DNA of 64,000 bases from Streptomyces sp. TG1A-8 (GTDB taxonomy: Bacteria; Actinomycetota; Actinomycetes; Streptomycetales; Streptomycetaceae), in contig NZ_JASTLB010000001.1 of the NCBI RefSeq assembly GCF_030499535.1, forward strand, positions 806,001 to 870,000. Reading direction: 5' to 3'. A program made the translations under genes and the position numbers. Numbering within the stretch: the stretch's first letter is position 1; each line of letters opens with the position of its first letter. The notes under the pieces were generated by a model, which made no database searches, was not told the origin of the DNA, and saw nothing but the letters and a program-made list of their open reading frames with translations. Positions 25,264 to 32,734 of the stretch are shown in pieces.

Positions 25264-26649
25264 ATGAGGCACGCACGACGACGGGTCGTCCGGCGGGTGG
25301 CACGGCTGGCGGCGGTCGGCGGACTCCTCCTGGGAGGCGCGATGGTCGCGCAGGCGGCCATGGCGGGCGAGCCCTCCCCCGGGTCCGCCGGGGCACCGGG
25401 TCCGGCCGGTCCGGCCGCGGACCCCGGTCCGGCACTGGTGGCACGGCTCGGCACGGCGCGGACGGCGGGCAGCTGGATCGGCGCCGACGGACGCGCGGTG
25501 GTGGCGGTGACCGACTCCGCGGCGGCGCGGACGGCGCGGCGGGCGGGGGCCGGGGCGAAGCTCGTGCGGCACAGCACGAACGAGCTGAGGTCGGCGACCG
25601 ACACGCTGCGTTCGGCCCCGCGGGTGGCGGGCACCGCGTGGGCGGTGGACTACCGGACCAACCGGGTGGTGGTGCGGGCGGACCGCACGGTGTCGGCCGC
25701 CGACTGGTCCCGGCTGAGCCGGACCGCCGCGGACATCGGCGGTTTCGTGCACGTGGAACGCACCGAGGGCACCTTCACCACCCGGCTGAACGGGGCCCGG
25801 CCGATCCTGTCGGCCCAGGGCCGCTGCTCGGCGGGCTTCAACGTCACCGACGGGCGCCGTGACTTCATCCTGACGGCCGGTCACTGCGGGCCCGCCGGAT
25901 CGGTCTGGTTCGCCGGCGGCCAAGGCGGCGGGCCGTTGGGCAGGACGGTGAACAGCGGCTTTCCCGGGACCGACTTCTCGCTCGTGCGGTACGACTCCGG
26001 CAGCGCCGGCGACGGCGCCGGCGTGGTCGCGACCGGCGGCGGCCAGGGCGTGCGGATCACGGGGGCGGCCGATCCGGCGGTGGGGCAGCGGGTGTTCCGC
26101 AGCGGCAGCACCAGCGGGCTGCACGGCGGCCGGGTGACCGCGCTGAACGCGACCGTGAACTACCCCGAGGGCACGGTGACCGGACTCATCGAGACCACCG
26201 TGTGCGCCGAACCGGGCGACAGCGGCGGCCCGCTGTTCGCCCGGGGCGTGGCGCTGGGGATCACCTCGGGCGGCAGCGGCGACTGCGTCACGGGCGGTAC
26301 GACGTTCTTCCAGCCGGTGACGAAGGCGATGGCGGCGCTGGATGTCCGGCTGATCGTGCGGGCACGCGGCGCGGGCGGCGCACCGGGCGCCTCGCCGTCC
26401 CCCGCGCCCACGGCGACGGCCGCCCGGGGCGCGGCCGCCTCAGGTGCGGCCTCCCCCGGTTCCGCGGCACCGGTCACCGGCGCCGCGCCGGGACGGTCAC
26501 TGCGGGCGCGGCTCACCGGCACCCGGAGCGTGGGCCCCGGGCTGCTGGTCGTCGCGGGCAGCCTGCTCGCCCTCCTCGCGACCCGGTACGTCCGGGCCGA
26601 GCAGGACCGCAGGGCGTACCGGCGCCACTACCGGGCGAACTGGGGCTGA
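25264..26649 (+). CDS. Trypsin-like serine protease with C-terminal membrane anchor
   Basis: A 461-residue secreted protease of the S1 streptogrisin/alpha-lytic type. It has an N-terminal signal peptide (basic start, hydrophobic core about 15-35), a pro-region (about 36-185) and a chymotrypsin-fold domain (about 190-370). The triad is His in FILTAGHCG, Asp in GTDFSLVRY and Ser in EPGDSGGPLF. Cysteines flanking these motifs fit the usual disulfides. A Pro/Ala/Ser-rich linker and a final hydrophobic helix (LLVVAGSLLALLATRYV) with a basic tail suggest tethering to the membrane, unlike the freely secreted streptogrisins. GGGAG precedes the ATG by six bases. Confidence 0.9.
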   Translation: MRHARRRVVRRVARLAAVGGLLLGGAMVAQAAMAGEPSPGSAGAPGPAGPAADPGPALVARLGTARTAGSWIGADGRAVVAVTDSAAARTARRAGAGAKLVRHSTNELRSATDTLRSAPRVAGTAWAVDYRTNRVVVRADRTVSAADWSRLSRTAADIGGFVHVERTEGTFTTRLNGARPILSAQGRCSAGFNVTDGRRDFILTAGHCGPAGSVWFAGGQGGGPLGRTVNSGFPGTDFSLVRYDSGSAGDGAGVVATGGGQGVRITGAADPAVGQRVFRSGSTSGLHGGRVTALNATVNYPEGTVTGLIETTVCAEPGDSGGPLFARGVALGITSGGSGDCVTGGTTFFQPVTKAMAALDVRLIVRARGAGGAPGASPSPAPTATAARGAAASGAASPGSAAPVTGAAPGRSLRARLTGTRSVGPGLLVVAGSLLALLATRYVRAEQDRRAYRRHYRANWG

Positions 26650-26709
26650 GGGACGACGGGGTCGGCGGCAGGGATCAGGGGCCGTCCGGCCCCGGAGGTA
26701 CTGCGAGAA

Positions 26710-26735
26710 GGGCGCCCGTGCACCCACGGGTGCCC
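26710..26735. terminator. Stem-loop between convergent genes
   Basis: GGGCGCCCGTG (26710-26720) pairs with CACGGGTGCCC (26725-26735) around a CACC loop, with one wobble pair. It lies between the protease stop (26649) and the stop of the small minus-strand gene (26771) and could serve both. Confidence 0.6.
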
Positions 26736-26770
26736 GGGACGGTGCGGCGCCGCGCGCCGGCCGGCTGCTT

Positions 26771-26944
26771 TCAGGCCGCCCGGCGGGAGCGCGGGGCCGC
26801 GGCGGCCCACTCCATCACGAGGCGCTGGTACTCCGCGCGCTGCTCGGTGGTCAGTGTCCCGCCCGACCGGCGCCACAGGGCCCGGATCTCCTCGTTGACC
26901 TCCGCGGCCGATCGCTCGGAGACGGTTTCAACAGTGGTGGACAT
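26771..26944 (-). CDS. Small conserved hypothetical protein
   Basis: A 57-residue charged helical protein beginning MSTTVETVSER, with the motif EEIRALWRRSGGTLTTEQRAEYQRLV. No domain recognised. The ATG at 26944 lies exactly seven bases after TATGCT on the minus strand and has no ribosome-binding site, so a leaderless start is favoured over the longer frame to 27028. It converges on the protease gene. Confidence 0.7.
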   Translation of the reverse strand: MSTTVETVSERSAAEVNEEIRALWRRSGGTLTTEQRAEYQRLVMEWAAAAPRSRRAA

Positions 26945-27057
26945 GGTGTGAAGCATATGCCGGAGGAGGTGAAGGCCGCGTGAGCAAGTGCCCTCGATAC
27001 GGACATTCCGGACCGTGTCCCTCATCACGTCAAGATCTCAAGCGGAGGCGGGAGTTC

Positions 27058-27096
27058 GGGTCGCGGACCGCGCCGGACGGGCGCGGCCCGCGACCC
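27058..27096 (-). terminator. Stem-loop after the L,D-transpeptidase gene
   Basis: Arms 27058-27074 and 27080-27096 (17 bp with one mismatch; GGGTCGCGG pairing with CCGCGACCC at the base) surround a five-base loop. The stem begins 11 bases past the stop codon of the L,D-transpeptidase gene. Confidence 0.65.
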
Positions 27097-27107
27097 GGGA
27101 CACGGGC

Positions 27108-27803
27108 TCAGGTGCCCGGCTTGCGGCCGTACACGAAGACGTCGTCGCCGTTCCTCAGCAGCGACCAGTACTTCTTGGCGTCCTTGGTGGTCATGTTGAC
27201 GCAGCCGTGGGAGCCCGGCGGGTTCCACATGCTGAGGCCCACCGAGTGGAAGGCCTGGCCGCCGTCGAAGAACTGGCTGTAGGGCATCGGCACGTCGTAG
27301 ACGGTCGAGACGTGGTCGATGTGGCGCCAGTAGATCTTCTTCGAACCGGTGCGGGTCTCGTAGCCGTTGCGGCCGGTGCGCACCGGCACGGGCCCGTAGA
27401 CCAGCTTGCCGCCGTCCTGGATCCAGCTCAGCTGGAGCGTGAGGTTCACGCAGGCGATGCGGCCCTTGTTGACCGGGCACTTGCCGTCCTTGTTCGGCTT
27501 GTTCCCGACGGCCTTCTGCTTGTTCATGAGGTTCATCACGCCCCAGGTGACGGGGCCCGCGTAACCGATGTCCGGCGTGATGCCGTGCCTGTCCTGGAAG
27601 GCCTGGGTGGCCCTGCAGTCGGTGGTGGACTGCTTCCCGTCGACCGGCCGGCCGAGGAACCCCTCCACCTGCCTCTGGTACGGCCCCGCCTGCGTGGTGC
27701 AGCTCGCCGCCTGGGCCGGTGCCGCCGTGACGGCGAGCGTGAGCGGTGTCACCAGGGCGGTGACCCCCAGTGCCACGGCGCCCCGTCTGCGTATGTCCCC
27801 CAT
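27108..27803 (-). CDS. Secreted L,D-transpeptidase (YkuD domain)
   Basis: A 231-residue exported enzyme. The signal peptide (about 1-32) ends with AQA-type cleavage. A short peptidoglycan-binding-like segment (about 40-95; QVEGFLGRPVDGKQSTTDCR) precedes the YkuD catalytic domain (about 120-230), with HSVGLSMWNPPGSHGCVNM carrying the catalytic Cys and His. Such enzymes make 3-3 cross-links in peptidoglycan or exchange D-amino acids. GGAGG lies seven bases before the ATG. A 7-bp hairpin (TCCGGGG with CCCCGGA, 27829-27846) sits in the mRNA leader just upstream of the ribosome-binding site. Confidence 0.92.
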   Translation of the reverse strand: MGDIRRRGAVALGVTALVTPLTLAVTAAPAQAASCTTQAGPYQRQVEGFLGRPVDGKQSTTDCRATQAFQDRHGITPDIGYAGPVTWGVMNLMNKQKAVGNKPNKDGKCPVNKGRIACVNLTLQLSWIQDGGKLVYGPVPVRTGRNGYETRTGSKKIYWRHIDHVSTVYDVPMPYSQFFDGGQAFHSVGLSMWNPPGSHGCVNMTTKDAKKYWSLLRNGDDVFVYGRKPGT

Positions 27804-28115
27804 GCCGGCTCCTCCCTTCTCCCCTGTGTCCGGGGCTCCCCCCGGACCTTTCCCTGCGCGGTTCCCGCGGTGTCGGACTGCTAGACCTCTCGGCGGGCCC
27901 GACGGTTGTGGTTCCGGCCAGGTTGTCACGAAACGGTGGGTCGCGGCCGCCGGGACCGGGGCGGGTGACGGGCACGGCCTGCCCCGCCGAGCGCCCGGGA
28001 GCGGTCGTGGAGGGGGCGGCGGGGCCGCGGCGAGCACCGCGGCAGGGGGCTGTACGTCCCCGCGCGCCTCCGGGTCGCCGGGGCCCCTCACCGGGTCACG
28101 GCCCGCCGGCCCGGT
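27804..28115. other. Upstream region of the L,D-transpeptidase gene
   Basis: 312 bases between the hydrolase stop (28116) and the L,D-transpeptidase start. Apart from the short leader hairpin at 27829-27846 I see no gene. I looked for the cyclic di-AMP (ydaO) riboswitch that precedes some actinobacterial cell-wall genes and did not find its conserved elements. Confidence 0.45.
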
Positions 28116-28745
28116 TCAGTGGCCGCGCTTGACCCACTCCTGCAGGTGGGGTGCCTCGGCGGCGATGGTGGTGGGGTCGCCGTGGCCGGTGAGGACCCTG
28201 GTTCCGGGCGGGAGGGTGAGGAGCCGGTCGCGGATCGAGTCGATGATCGTCGGGAAGTGGGAGTAGGAGCGCCCGGTGGCGCCGGGGCCGCCCCGGAAGA
28301 GGGTGTCGCCGGTGAAGACGGTGGCCAGCCCGGGGTCGTGGAGGCAGACGGCGCCGGGCGCGTGGCCGGGGGTGTGCAGGACGGTCAGGTCGGCGCCGGC
28401 CGCCTCGATGACCTGGCCGTCGGTGAGGTACCGGTCGGGGTCGCGGTCGGGGTGGGTGAGCTTCCACAGCGGCAGGTCGTCGGGGTGCAGCCAGATGACG
28501 GCGCCGGTGAGGTCGGCGAGGGCGGGGGCCGCGTCGATGTGGTCGTTGTGGGCGTGGGTGCACACGATGGCGGTGAGCCGGCGGTCGCCGACGGCGCGGG
28601 CGATGGCCTCGGCGTCGTGGGCGGCGTCGATGACGACCACCTCGTGGTCGTCGCCGACGATCCACACGTTGTTGTCGACGTCCCAGGCGCCGCCGTCGAG
28701 GGTGAACCGCCCGGAGGTGACGAGGTGTTCGATGCGGGCGGTCAT
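28116..28745 (-). CDS. MBL-fold metallo-hydrolase (mycothiol pathway partner)
   Basis: A 209-residue metallo-beta-lactamase-fold hydrolase of the glyoxalase II type. Metal ligands are seen in THAHNDH, HTPGHAPGAV, FTGDTLF and GHGDPT. Its ATG overlaps the stop of the upstream dehydrogenase by one base (TGATG), so it is translationally coupled. The arrangement recurs in actinobacteria, where the hydrolase probably cleaves S-formylmycothiol to formate and mycothiol after the dehydrogenase step (inference from context). Confidence 0.9.
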   Translation of the reverse strand: MTARIEHLVTSGRFTLDGGAWDVDNNVWIVGDDHEVVVIDAAHDAEAIARAVGDRRLTAIVCTHAHNDHIDAAPALADLTGAVIWLHPDDLPLWKLTHPDRDPDRYLTDGQVIEAAGADLTVLHTPGHAPGAVCLHDPGLATVFTGDTLFRGGPGATGRSYSHFPTIIDSIRDRLLTLPPGTRVLTGHGDPTTIAAEAPHLQEWVKRGH

Positions 28746-29833
28746 CACAGCACCACCACCGAGCGCAGCACGTCGCCCTGGTGCATCCGCTCGAACGCCT
28801 GCTCCACCTCGTCCAGTCGGACGGTCTCGGTGACGAAGGCGTCCAGCGGCAGCCGGCCCTGCAGGTGCAGGTCGATCAGCATGGGGAAGTCGCGGGAGGG
28901 CAGGCAGTCGCCGTACCAGCTGGACTTGAGGGCGCCGCCGCGGCCGAAGACGTCCAGCAGCGGCAGTTCGAGCTCCATCCCGGGGGTGGGGACGCCGACG
29001 AGGACGACGGTGCCGGCGAGGTCGCGGGCGTAGAAGGCCTGCCGGTACGTCTCGGGACGGCCGACCGCCTCGATGACGACGTCCGCGCCGAAACCGCCGG
29101 TCAGCTCCCGGACGGCCTCGACCGGGTCGGTCCCGGTGGAGTTGACGGTGTGGGTGGCGCCCAGCGTGCGCGCCTTGTCCAGTTTGCGGTTGTCGATGTC
29201 CACGGCGATGATCCTGGCCGCGCCGGCCAGGTTCGCCCCGGCGATGGCCGCGCCGCCGACGCCGCCGCAGCCGATGACGGCGACGGTGTCGCCGCGGCCG
29301 ACTCCGCCGGTGTTGATCGCGGCGCCGATGCCGGCCATCACCCCGCAGCCGAGCAGTCCCGCCACGGCCGGGGAGACCGCGGGGTCGACCTTGGTGCACT
29401 GCCCGGCCGCGACGAGCGTCTTCTCGGCGAAGGCGCCGATGCCGAGGGCCGGGGAGAGTTCCCGGCCGCTGCCGGCGAGGGTCATCCTCTGCCGCGCGTT
29501 GTGGGTGTCGAAGCAGTACCAGGGGCGCCCGCGCAGGCAGGCGCGACAGGCGCCGCACACCGCACGCCAGTTGAGGACGACGAAGTCACCGGGTGCCACG
29601 TCGGTGACGCCCTCGCCGACGGACTCCACGACACCGGCGGCCTCGTGGCCGAGCAGGAAGGGGAACTCGTCGGAGATGCCGCCCTGTTTGTAGTGCAGGT
29701 CGGTGTGGCAGACGCCGCAGGCCTGGACGCGTACCACGGCTTCCCCGGGCCCCGGGTCCGGGATCACGATCGTCTCGATCCGCACGGGCTCGTCCTTGCC
29801 CGGTGCGATCACGCCGCGTACTTCCTGCGCCAT
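28745..29833 (-). CDS. S-(hydroxymethyl)mycothiol dehydrogenase
   Basis: A 362-residue zinc-dependent medium-chain alcohol dehydrogenase. Catalytic zinc ligands are in GVCHTD and GHEAAG. The structural zinc cluster is [15 protein letters not shown], and the NAD fold is [15 protein letters not shown]. Overall similarity to the NAD/mycothiol-dependent formaldehyde dehydrogenases is strong ([23 protein letters not shown]). It oxidises the adduct of formaldehyde with mycothiol in the cytoplasm. GAAGG precedes the ATG by about eight bases. The coupled MBL hydrolase completes the detoxification route. Confidence 0.92.
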   Translation of the reverse strand: MAQEVRGVIAPGKDEPVRIETIVIPDPGPGEAVVRVQACGVCHTDLHYKQGGISDEFPFLLGHEAAGVVESVGEGVTDVAPGDFVVLNWRAVCGACRACLRGRPWYCFDTHNARQRMTLAGSGRELSPALGIGAFAEKTLVAAGQCTKVDPAVSPAVAGLLGCGVMAGIGAAINTGGVGRGDTVAVIGCGGVGGAAIAGANLAGAARIIAVDIDNRKLDKARTLGATHTVNSTGTDPVEAVRELTGGFGADVVIEAVGRPETYRQAFYARDLAGTVVLVGVPTPGMELELPLLDVFGRGGALKSSWYGDCLPSRDFPMLIDLHLQGRLPLDAFVTETVRLDEVEQAFERMHQGDVLRSVVVL

Positions 29834-29959
29834 GGCCTGGCCCTTCCCCTCGACATGCCTTCGCCCCCGACCCTACGCGCGAGGAATCGGCGGGGGCACG
29901 GACCACGACGGTGATCGTGGATCTTTCCGGCCACCGCGCACCCTCGGACGCCGGCCGCT

Positions 29960-29995
29960 GCGGCGGGGCGGCGGGGCGGCGGGGCGGCGGGGCGG
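29960..29995. repeat. (CGGCGGGG)4 tandem repeat
   Basis: About four tandem copies of CGGCGGGG abut the stem-loop at 29993-30032. The G runs could form a G-quadruplex on the plus strand. It lies in the 207-base gap between the dehydrogenase start and the small secreted protein gene. Confidence 0.75.
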
Positions 29996-30032
29996 TCACG
30001 GGGGCCGCCCGGCGGGGCGGCCCCCGTGACCG
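29993..30032 (-). terminator. Perfect 17-bp stem after the small secreted protein gene
   Basis: CGGTCACGGGGGCCGCC (29993-30009) pairs perfectly with 30016-30032 around a six-base loop. The stem begins eight bases after the stop codon of the minus-strand gene ending at 30041. Confidence 0.75.
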
Positions 30033-30040
30033 TGCGGGGG

Positions 30041-30337
30041 TCAGGCCCTGAGGCCGGGCAGCAGGCCGGTGGCGGGGGCGACCGGGCCGGTGAGCCGGTT
30101 GAGCTGGTCCAGGTCGCGGAGGTGGACCAGCCCCTGGAGCTGTTCGGTGAGGCGGGGGAGGCCGGTCTGGTTCTCGGCGGAGGCGTCACCGCGGTCGACC
30201 GGGTCCAGCGTGCCCGCCAGGCCGGCCCGCCCGCTGTGCGGCGCGCCCGCGCCGGCCGCGTTCGCCAGCGGTGCGACCAGGGCGCTCAACCCGACGGCCA
30301 GTGCGACGGCGGCGACGATGCGTCGTGTTGGGATCAT
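30041..30337 (-). CDS. Small secreted hypothetical protein
   Basis: A 98-residue protein with a clear signal peptide (MIPTRRIVAAVALAVGL, with a cleavage site near LANAAG). A mature part of about 65 residues contains GLPRLTEQLQGLVHLRDLDQ. No cysteines, so not chaplin- or rodlin-like by that criterion. Function unknown. The ATG at 30337 has GGAG close upstream; an alternative start at 30361 adds eight residues. Confidence 0.72.
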   Translation of the reverse strand: MIPTRRIVAAVALAVGLSALVAPLANAAGAGAPHSGRAGLAGTLDPVDRGDASAENQTGLPRLTEQLQGLVHLRDLDQLNRLTGPVAPATGLLPGLRA

Positions 30338-30408
30338 GTCTCCGGCAACGGCGCCGCACACCCGCCGGACACGGCCGCGGGGCCGCGCTCACCCGTCAGG
30401 CGGAGCAC

Positions 30409-30432
30409 GCTGCGCCCGCCGCCGGGCGCAGC
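30409..30432 (-). terminator. Stem-loop after the SDR-phosphoesterase operon
   Basis: GCTGCGCCCG (30409-30418) pairs perfectly with 30423-30432 around a four-base loop, 55 bases past the stop codon at 30488. Confidence 0.55.
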
Positions 30433-30487
30433 GGCCCCGGCGGGCGCCGGAGGGGGACCCGGGCGGCCGGCGCGGCGGCGGGGGCCG

Positions 30488-30988
30488 CTACCGCCGCGGC
30501 AGCCGGTGCAGGGTCACGTCGGTGAGGGCGCCGTGCGCGAGCGTCGCCGTGAGGTAGGTGCAGTGGGGCTGGCGGCGGCGGTCGGTCGGGGAGCCGGGGT
30601 TGAGCAGCCGCAGGCCGCCGGGGGCGACGGTGTCCCACGGGATGTGGCTGTGGCCGAACACCAGGACGTCCAGGCCGGGGAAGCGGGCCGCGCAGCGGGC
30701 CTCCCGGCCCTGGGCGGGGCCGGTCTCGTGCACCACGCCGAAGCGCAGGCCGTCGAGTTCGGCGTGGGCCACCTCGGGCAGCCGGGCGCGCAGTTCGGGG
30801 CCGTCGTTGTTGCCGTACACGGCGACCAGCCGGCGGCTGCGGCTCTCCAGCAGGTCGAGGGTGGCGGTGTCGACCCAGTCCCCGGCGTGGAACACCACGT
30901 CGGCGTGCGGGAGTTCGGCGAGCAGCGGGTCCGGGAGCCGCTTGGCGCGCTTGGGCAGGTGGGTGTCGGACACCAGGAGCAGGCGCAC
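30488..30988 (-). CDS. YfcE-like metallophosphoesterase
   Basis: A 166-residue calcineurin-like phosphoesterase. All metal motifs are present: SDTHLPKRA, HAGDWVD, VYGNNDGPE, VVHE and GHSHIPW. YfcE/MJ0936 relatives hydrolyse phosphodiesters in vitro; the natural substrate is unknown. The GTG start lies nine bases after the stop codon of the upstream SDR gene on the same strand, so the two probably form one operon. Confidence 0.88.
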   Translation of the reverse strand: MRLLLVSDTHLPKRAKRLPDPLLAELPHADVVFHAGDWVDTATLDLLESRSRRLVAVYGNNDGPELRARLPEVAHAELDGLRFGVVHETGPAQGREARCAARFPGLDVLVFGHSHIPWDTVAPGGLRLLNPGSPTDRRRQPHCTYLTATLAHGALTDVTLHRLPRR

Positions 30989-30997
30989 GACGCCGGC

Positions 30998-32008
30998 CTA
31001 GGCGGACCGGGACGTCAGGCGGCGGATCGCGCGGACGGCGCCCAGGACGGCGGCGCCCGCGCCGAGGACGGTGGCGGCCGGGTGCCGGACCAGGATCTCC
31101 TGCCAGGAACGGGCGTGGGCGCTGTCGTCGAAGACACCGTGGGCTCCCTGGTCGTCCTCGGGCCGCCGGTCGGCCGGTTCGAAGAGGTTGTCCAGGCCTG
31201 CCGGGGGCATGCGGTCGGTCTGCTGGGAGTCGAAGCCGGTGCGGGCCAGGTAGCGGTCGAGCGGGGCCGGGGCGATGCGGTTGGCCCAGAGGGTGGCGAC
31301 GGTCGTGGCGCCGACGTAGTACTGCTTGCGGCGCGGGTGGTCGGCCGCGTGGGCCACGCCGCGCGCGGCGACCTCGGGCTGGTAGATCGGTGGCACCGGC
31401 ATGGGGTGCTTGGGCAGGCGGGAGCGCACCCACTGGAACTGCGGCGTGTTGACGGCGGGCATCTGGGCGACGGTGACGTGCACGTTGCTGCCGCGGTGCA
31501 GCAGTTCGACGCGCAGGGAGGAGGTGAAGCCGTTGACGGCGTGCTTGGCCCCGCAGTACGCCGACTGCAGCGGGATCGACCGCTCCCCCAGGGCCGAGCC
31601 GACCTGCACGATCGTGCCCGCGTCGCGCGGCAGCATCCGCTTGAGCGCCGAACGCGTGCCGTTGACGAAGCCGAGGTAGGTCACCTCGGTGACGCGGGCG
31701 AACTCCTCGGCGGTGATCCCGTCGAAGGGGGCGAAGACGGTGGAGAAGGCGCAGTTGATCCACACGTCGATCGGGCCGAACGCCTCCTCGGCGGCGTCCG
31801 CGGCCGCCTCCACCCGGGCGGCGTCGGCCACGTCCGCGACCTGTACGAGGGGGCGTCCGCCGAGCGCCGCCACCTCGTCGGCCGCCGCCTCCAGACCGCC
31901 CTTGCCGCGGGCGATGAGCACGACGTCGGCGCCGCGCCGGGCGTACAGGCGGGCGGTGGCCCGTCCGATTCCGGCACTGGCACCGGTGATGACGACGGTC
32001 TGGGGCAT
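30998..32008 (-). CDS. SDR-family oxidoreductase with C-terminal hydrophobic tail
   Basis: A 336-residue short-chain dehydrogenase. The NAD(P) motif is TGASAGIG, the Asn-region motif is CAFSTVF and the active site is SAYCGAK. The catalytic Ser lies in QVGSALGE. About 90 extra residues at the C-terminus end in a hydrophobic helix (AATVLGAGAAVLGAVRAI), suggesting membrane association. Substrate unknown. AAAGGA lies seven bases before the ATG. It is divergent from the marR-type gene. Confidence 0.88.
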   Translation of the reverse strand: MPQTVVITGASAGIGRATARLYARRGADVVLIARGKGGLEAAADEVAALGGRPLVQVADVADAARVEAAADAAEEAFGPIDVWINCAFSTVFAPFDGITAEEFARVTEVTYLGFVNGTRSALKRMLPRDAGTIVQVGSALGERSIPLQSAYCGAKHAVNGFTSSLRVELLHRGSNVHVTVAQMPAVNTPQFQWVRSRLPKHPMPVPPIYQPEVAARGVAHAADHPRRKQYYVGATTVATLWANRIAPAPLDRYLARTGFDSQQTDRMPPAGLDNLFEPADRRPEDDQGAHGVFDDSAHARSWQEILVRHPAATVLGAGAAVLGAVRAIRRLTSRSA

Positions 32009-32245
32009 GCTCGGTTCCTTTCACCCTCGGTCCACGGCGGACGGTGCCGCCGGCACGGCGGCGGCACCGGCGGGCGCGCCGGCCACGCCGGTACCGGTCG
32101 CCGCGTCCGTACCGCCGGCCTCCCGCGCTCCGCCCTTCCCGGACGTGCGGGTACCCGCCTCGGGCGCGGCGCAACGGGGGTGCGGGTGCCCGTCCCGGGC
32201 GCGGCGCACCGACCGTGACCCGCCCCGAGAGGTATACAGGCCGAG

Positions 32246-32289
32246 CTGAACAGTTTGGACTGGACAGCCTTCCCTGACGTTCCTAGGAT
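32246..32289 (+). promoter_or_regulatory. marR-gene promoter with overlapping 9-bp-arm dyad
   Basis: CTGAACAGT (32246-32254) and ACTGGACAG (32259-32267) are inverted arms around TTGG, matching at seven of nine positions. The right arm overlaps TGGACA (32261-32266), which is 17 bases from TAGGAT (32284-32289). TAGGAT ends seven bases before the ATG at 32297. The geometry fits autorepression by the MarR protein. Confidence 0.65.
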
Positions 32290-32296
32290 CGGGGGC

Positions 32297-32734
32297 ATGG
32301 ATCGCATCTCGGACTCCGCCGTCCGCTCCGCACGCGACCTGCGCGTGGTGTTCAGCCGGCTGCGGCGCCGCATCCGCGAGGTCGCGCAGGACTCCGACCT
32401 CACCCCGCCGCAGGAGTCGGCGCTCTCCCTGGTCGGCAAGCACGGTGCGGCGGCGGCCAGTGCCCTCGCCGCCGCCGAAGGCGTACGGCCGCAGTCCATG
32501 GCGACCACGCTGGCCGCCCTGGAGCAGCGCGGACTGATCCGCCGCGCCCCCGACCCGGACGACGGCCGGCGCCAGCTCGTCACCCTCACCGAGTCCGGCC
32601 GGGCCCGCGTGGAGGGCAACAAGCAACTGCACGGGGAGTGGCTGGCCCGCGCCTTCCAGGACCGGTACACCGAGGAGGAGCGGCAGACGGTCCTGCGGGC
32701 CCTGGAGCTGATGGAACGGCTGTCGCAACCGTGA
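32297..32734 (+). CDS. MarR-family transcriptional regulator
   Basis: A 145-residue winged-helix regulator. The HTH and wing are in LTPPQESALSLVGKHGAAAA, then SALAAAEGVRPQSMATTLAALEQRGLIRR, and DPDDGRRQLVTLTESG. The start has no ribosome-binding site; TAGGAT seven bases upstream suggests a leaderless transcript. The GTG of the MFS gene overlaps its stop codon (GTGA), so the pair is co-translated. It probably represses its own operon via the dyad at 32246-32267, responding to a substrate of the exporter (inference). Confidence 0.9.
   Translation: MDRISDSAVRSARDLRVVFSRLRRRIREVAQDSDLTPPQESALSLVGKHGAAAASALAAAEGVRPQSMATTLAALEQRGLIRRAPDPDDGRRQLVTLTESGRARVEGNKQLHGEWLARAFQDRYTEEERQTVLRALELMERLSQP

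Noticed and set aside
27804..27900. Possible cyclic di-AMP riboswitch upstream of the L,D-transpeptidase
   Set aside because: Only a 7-bp hairpin is seen; the conserved ydaO-type elements are absent.
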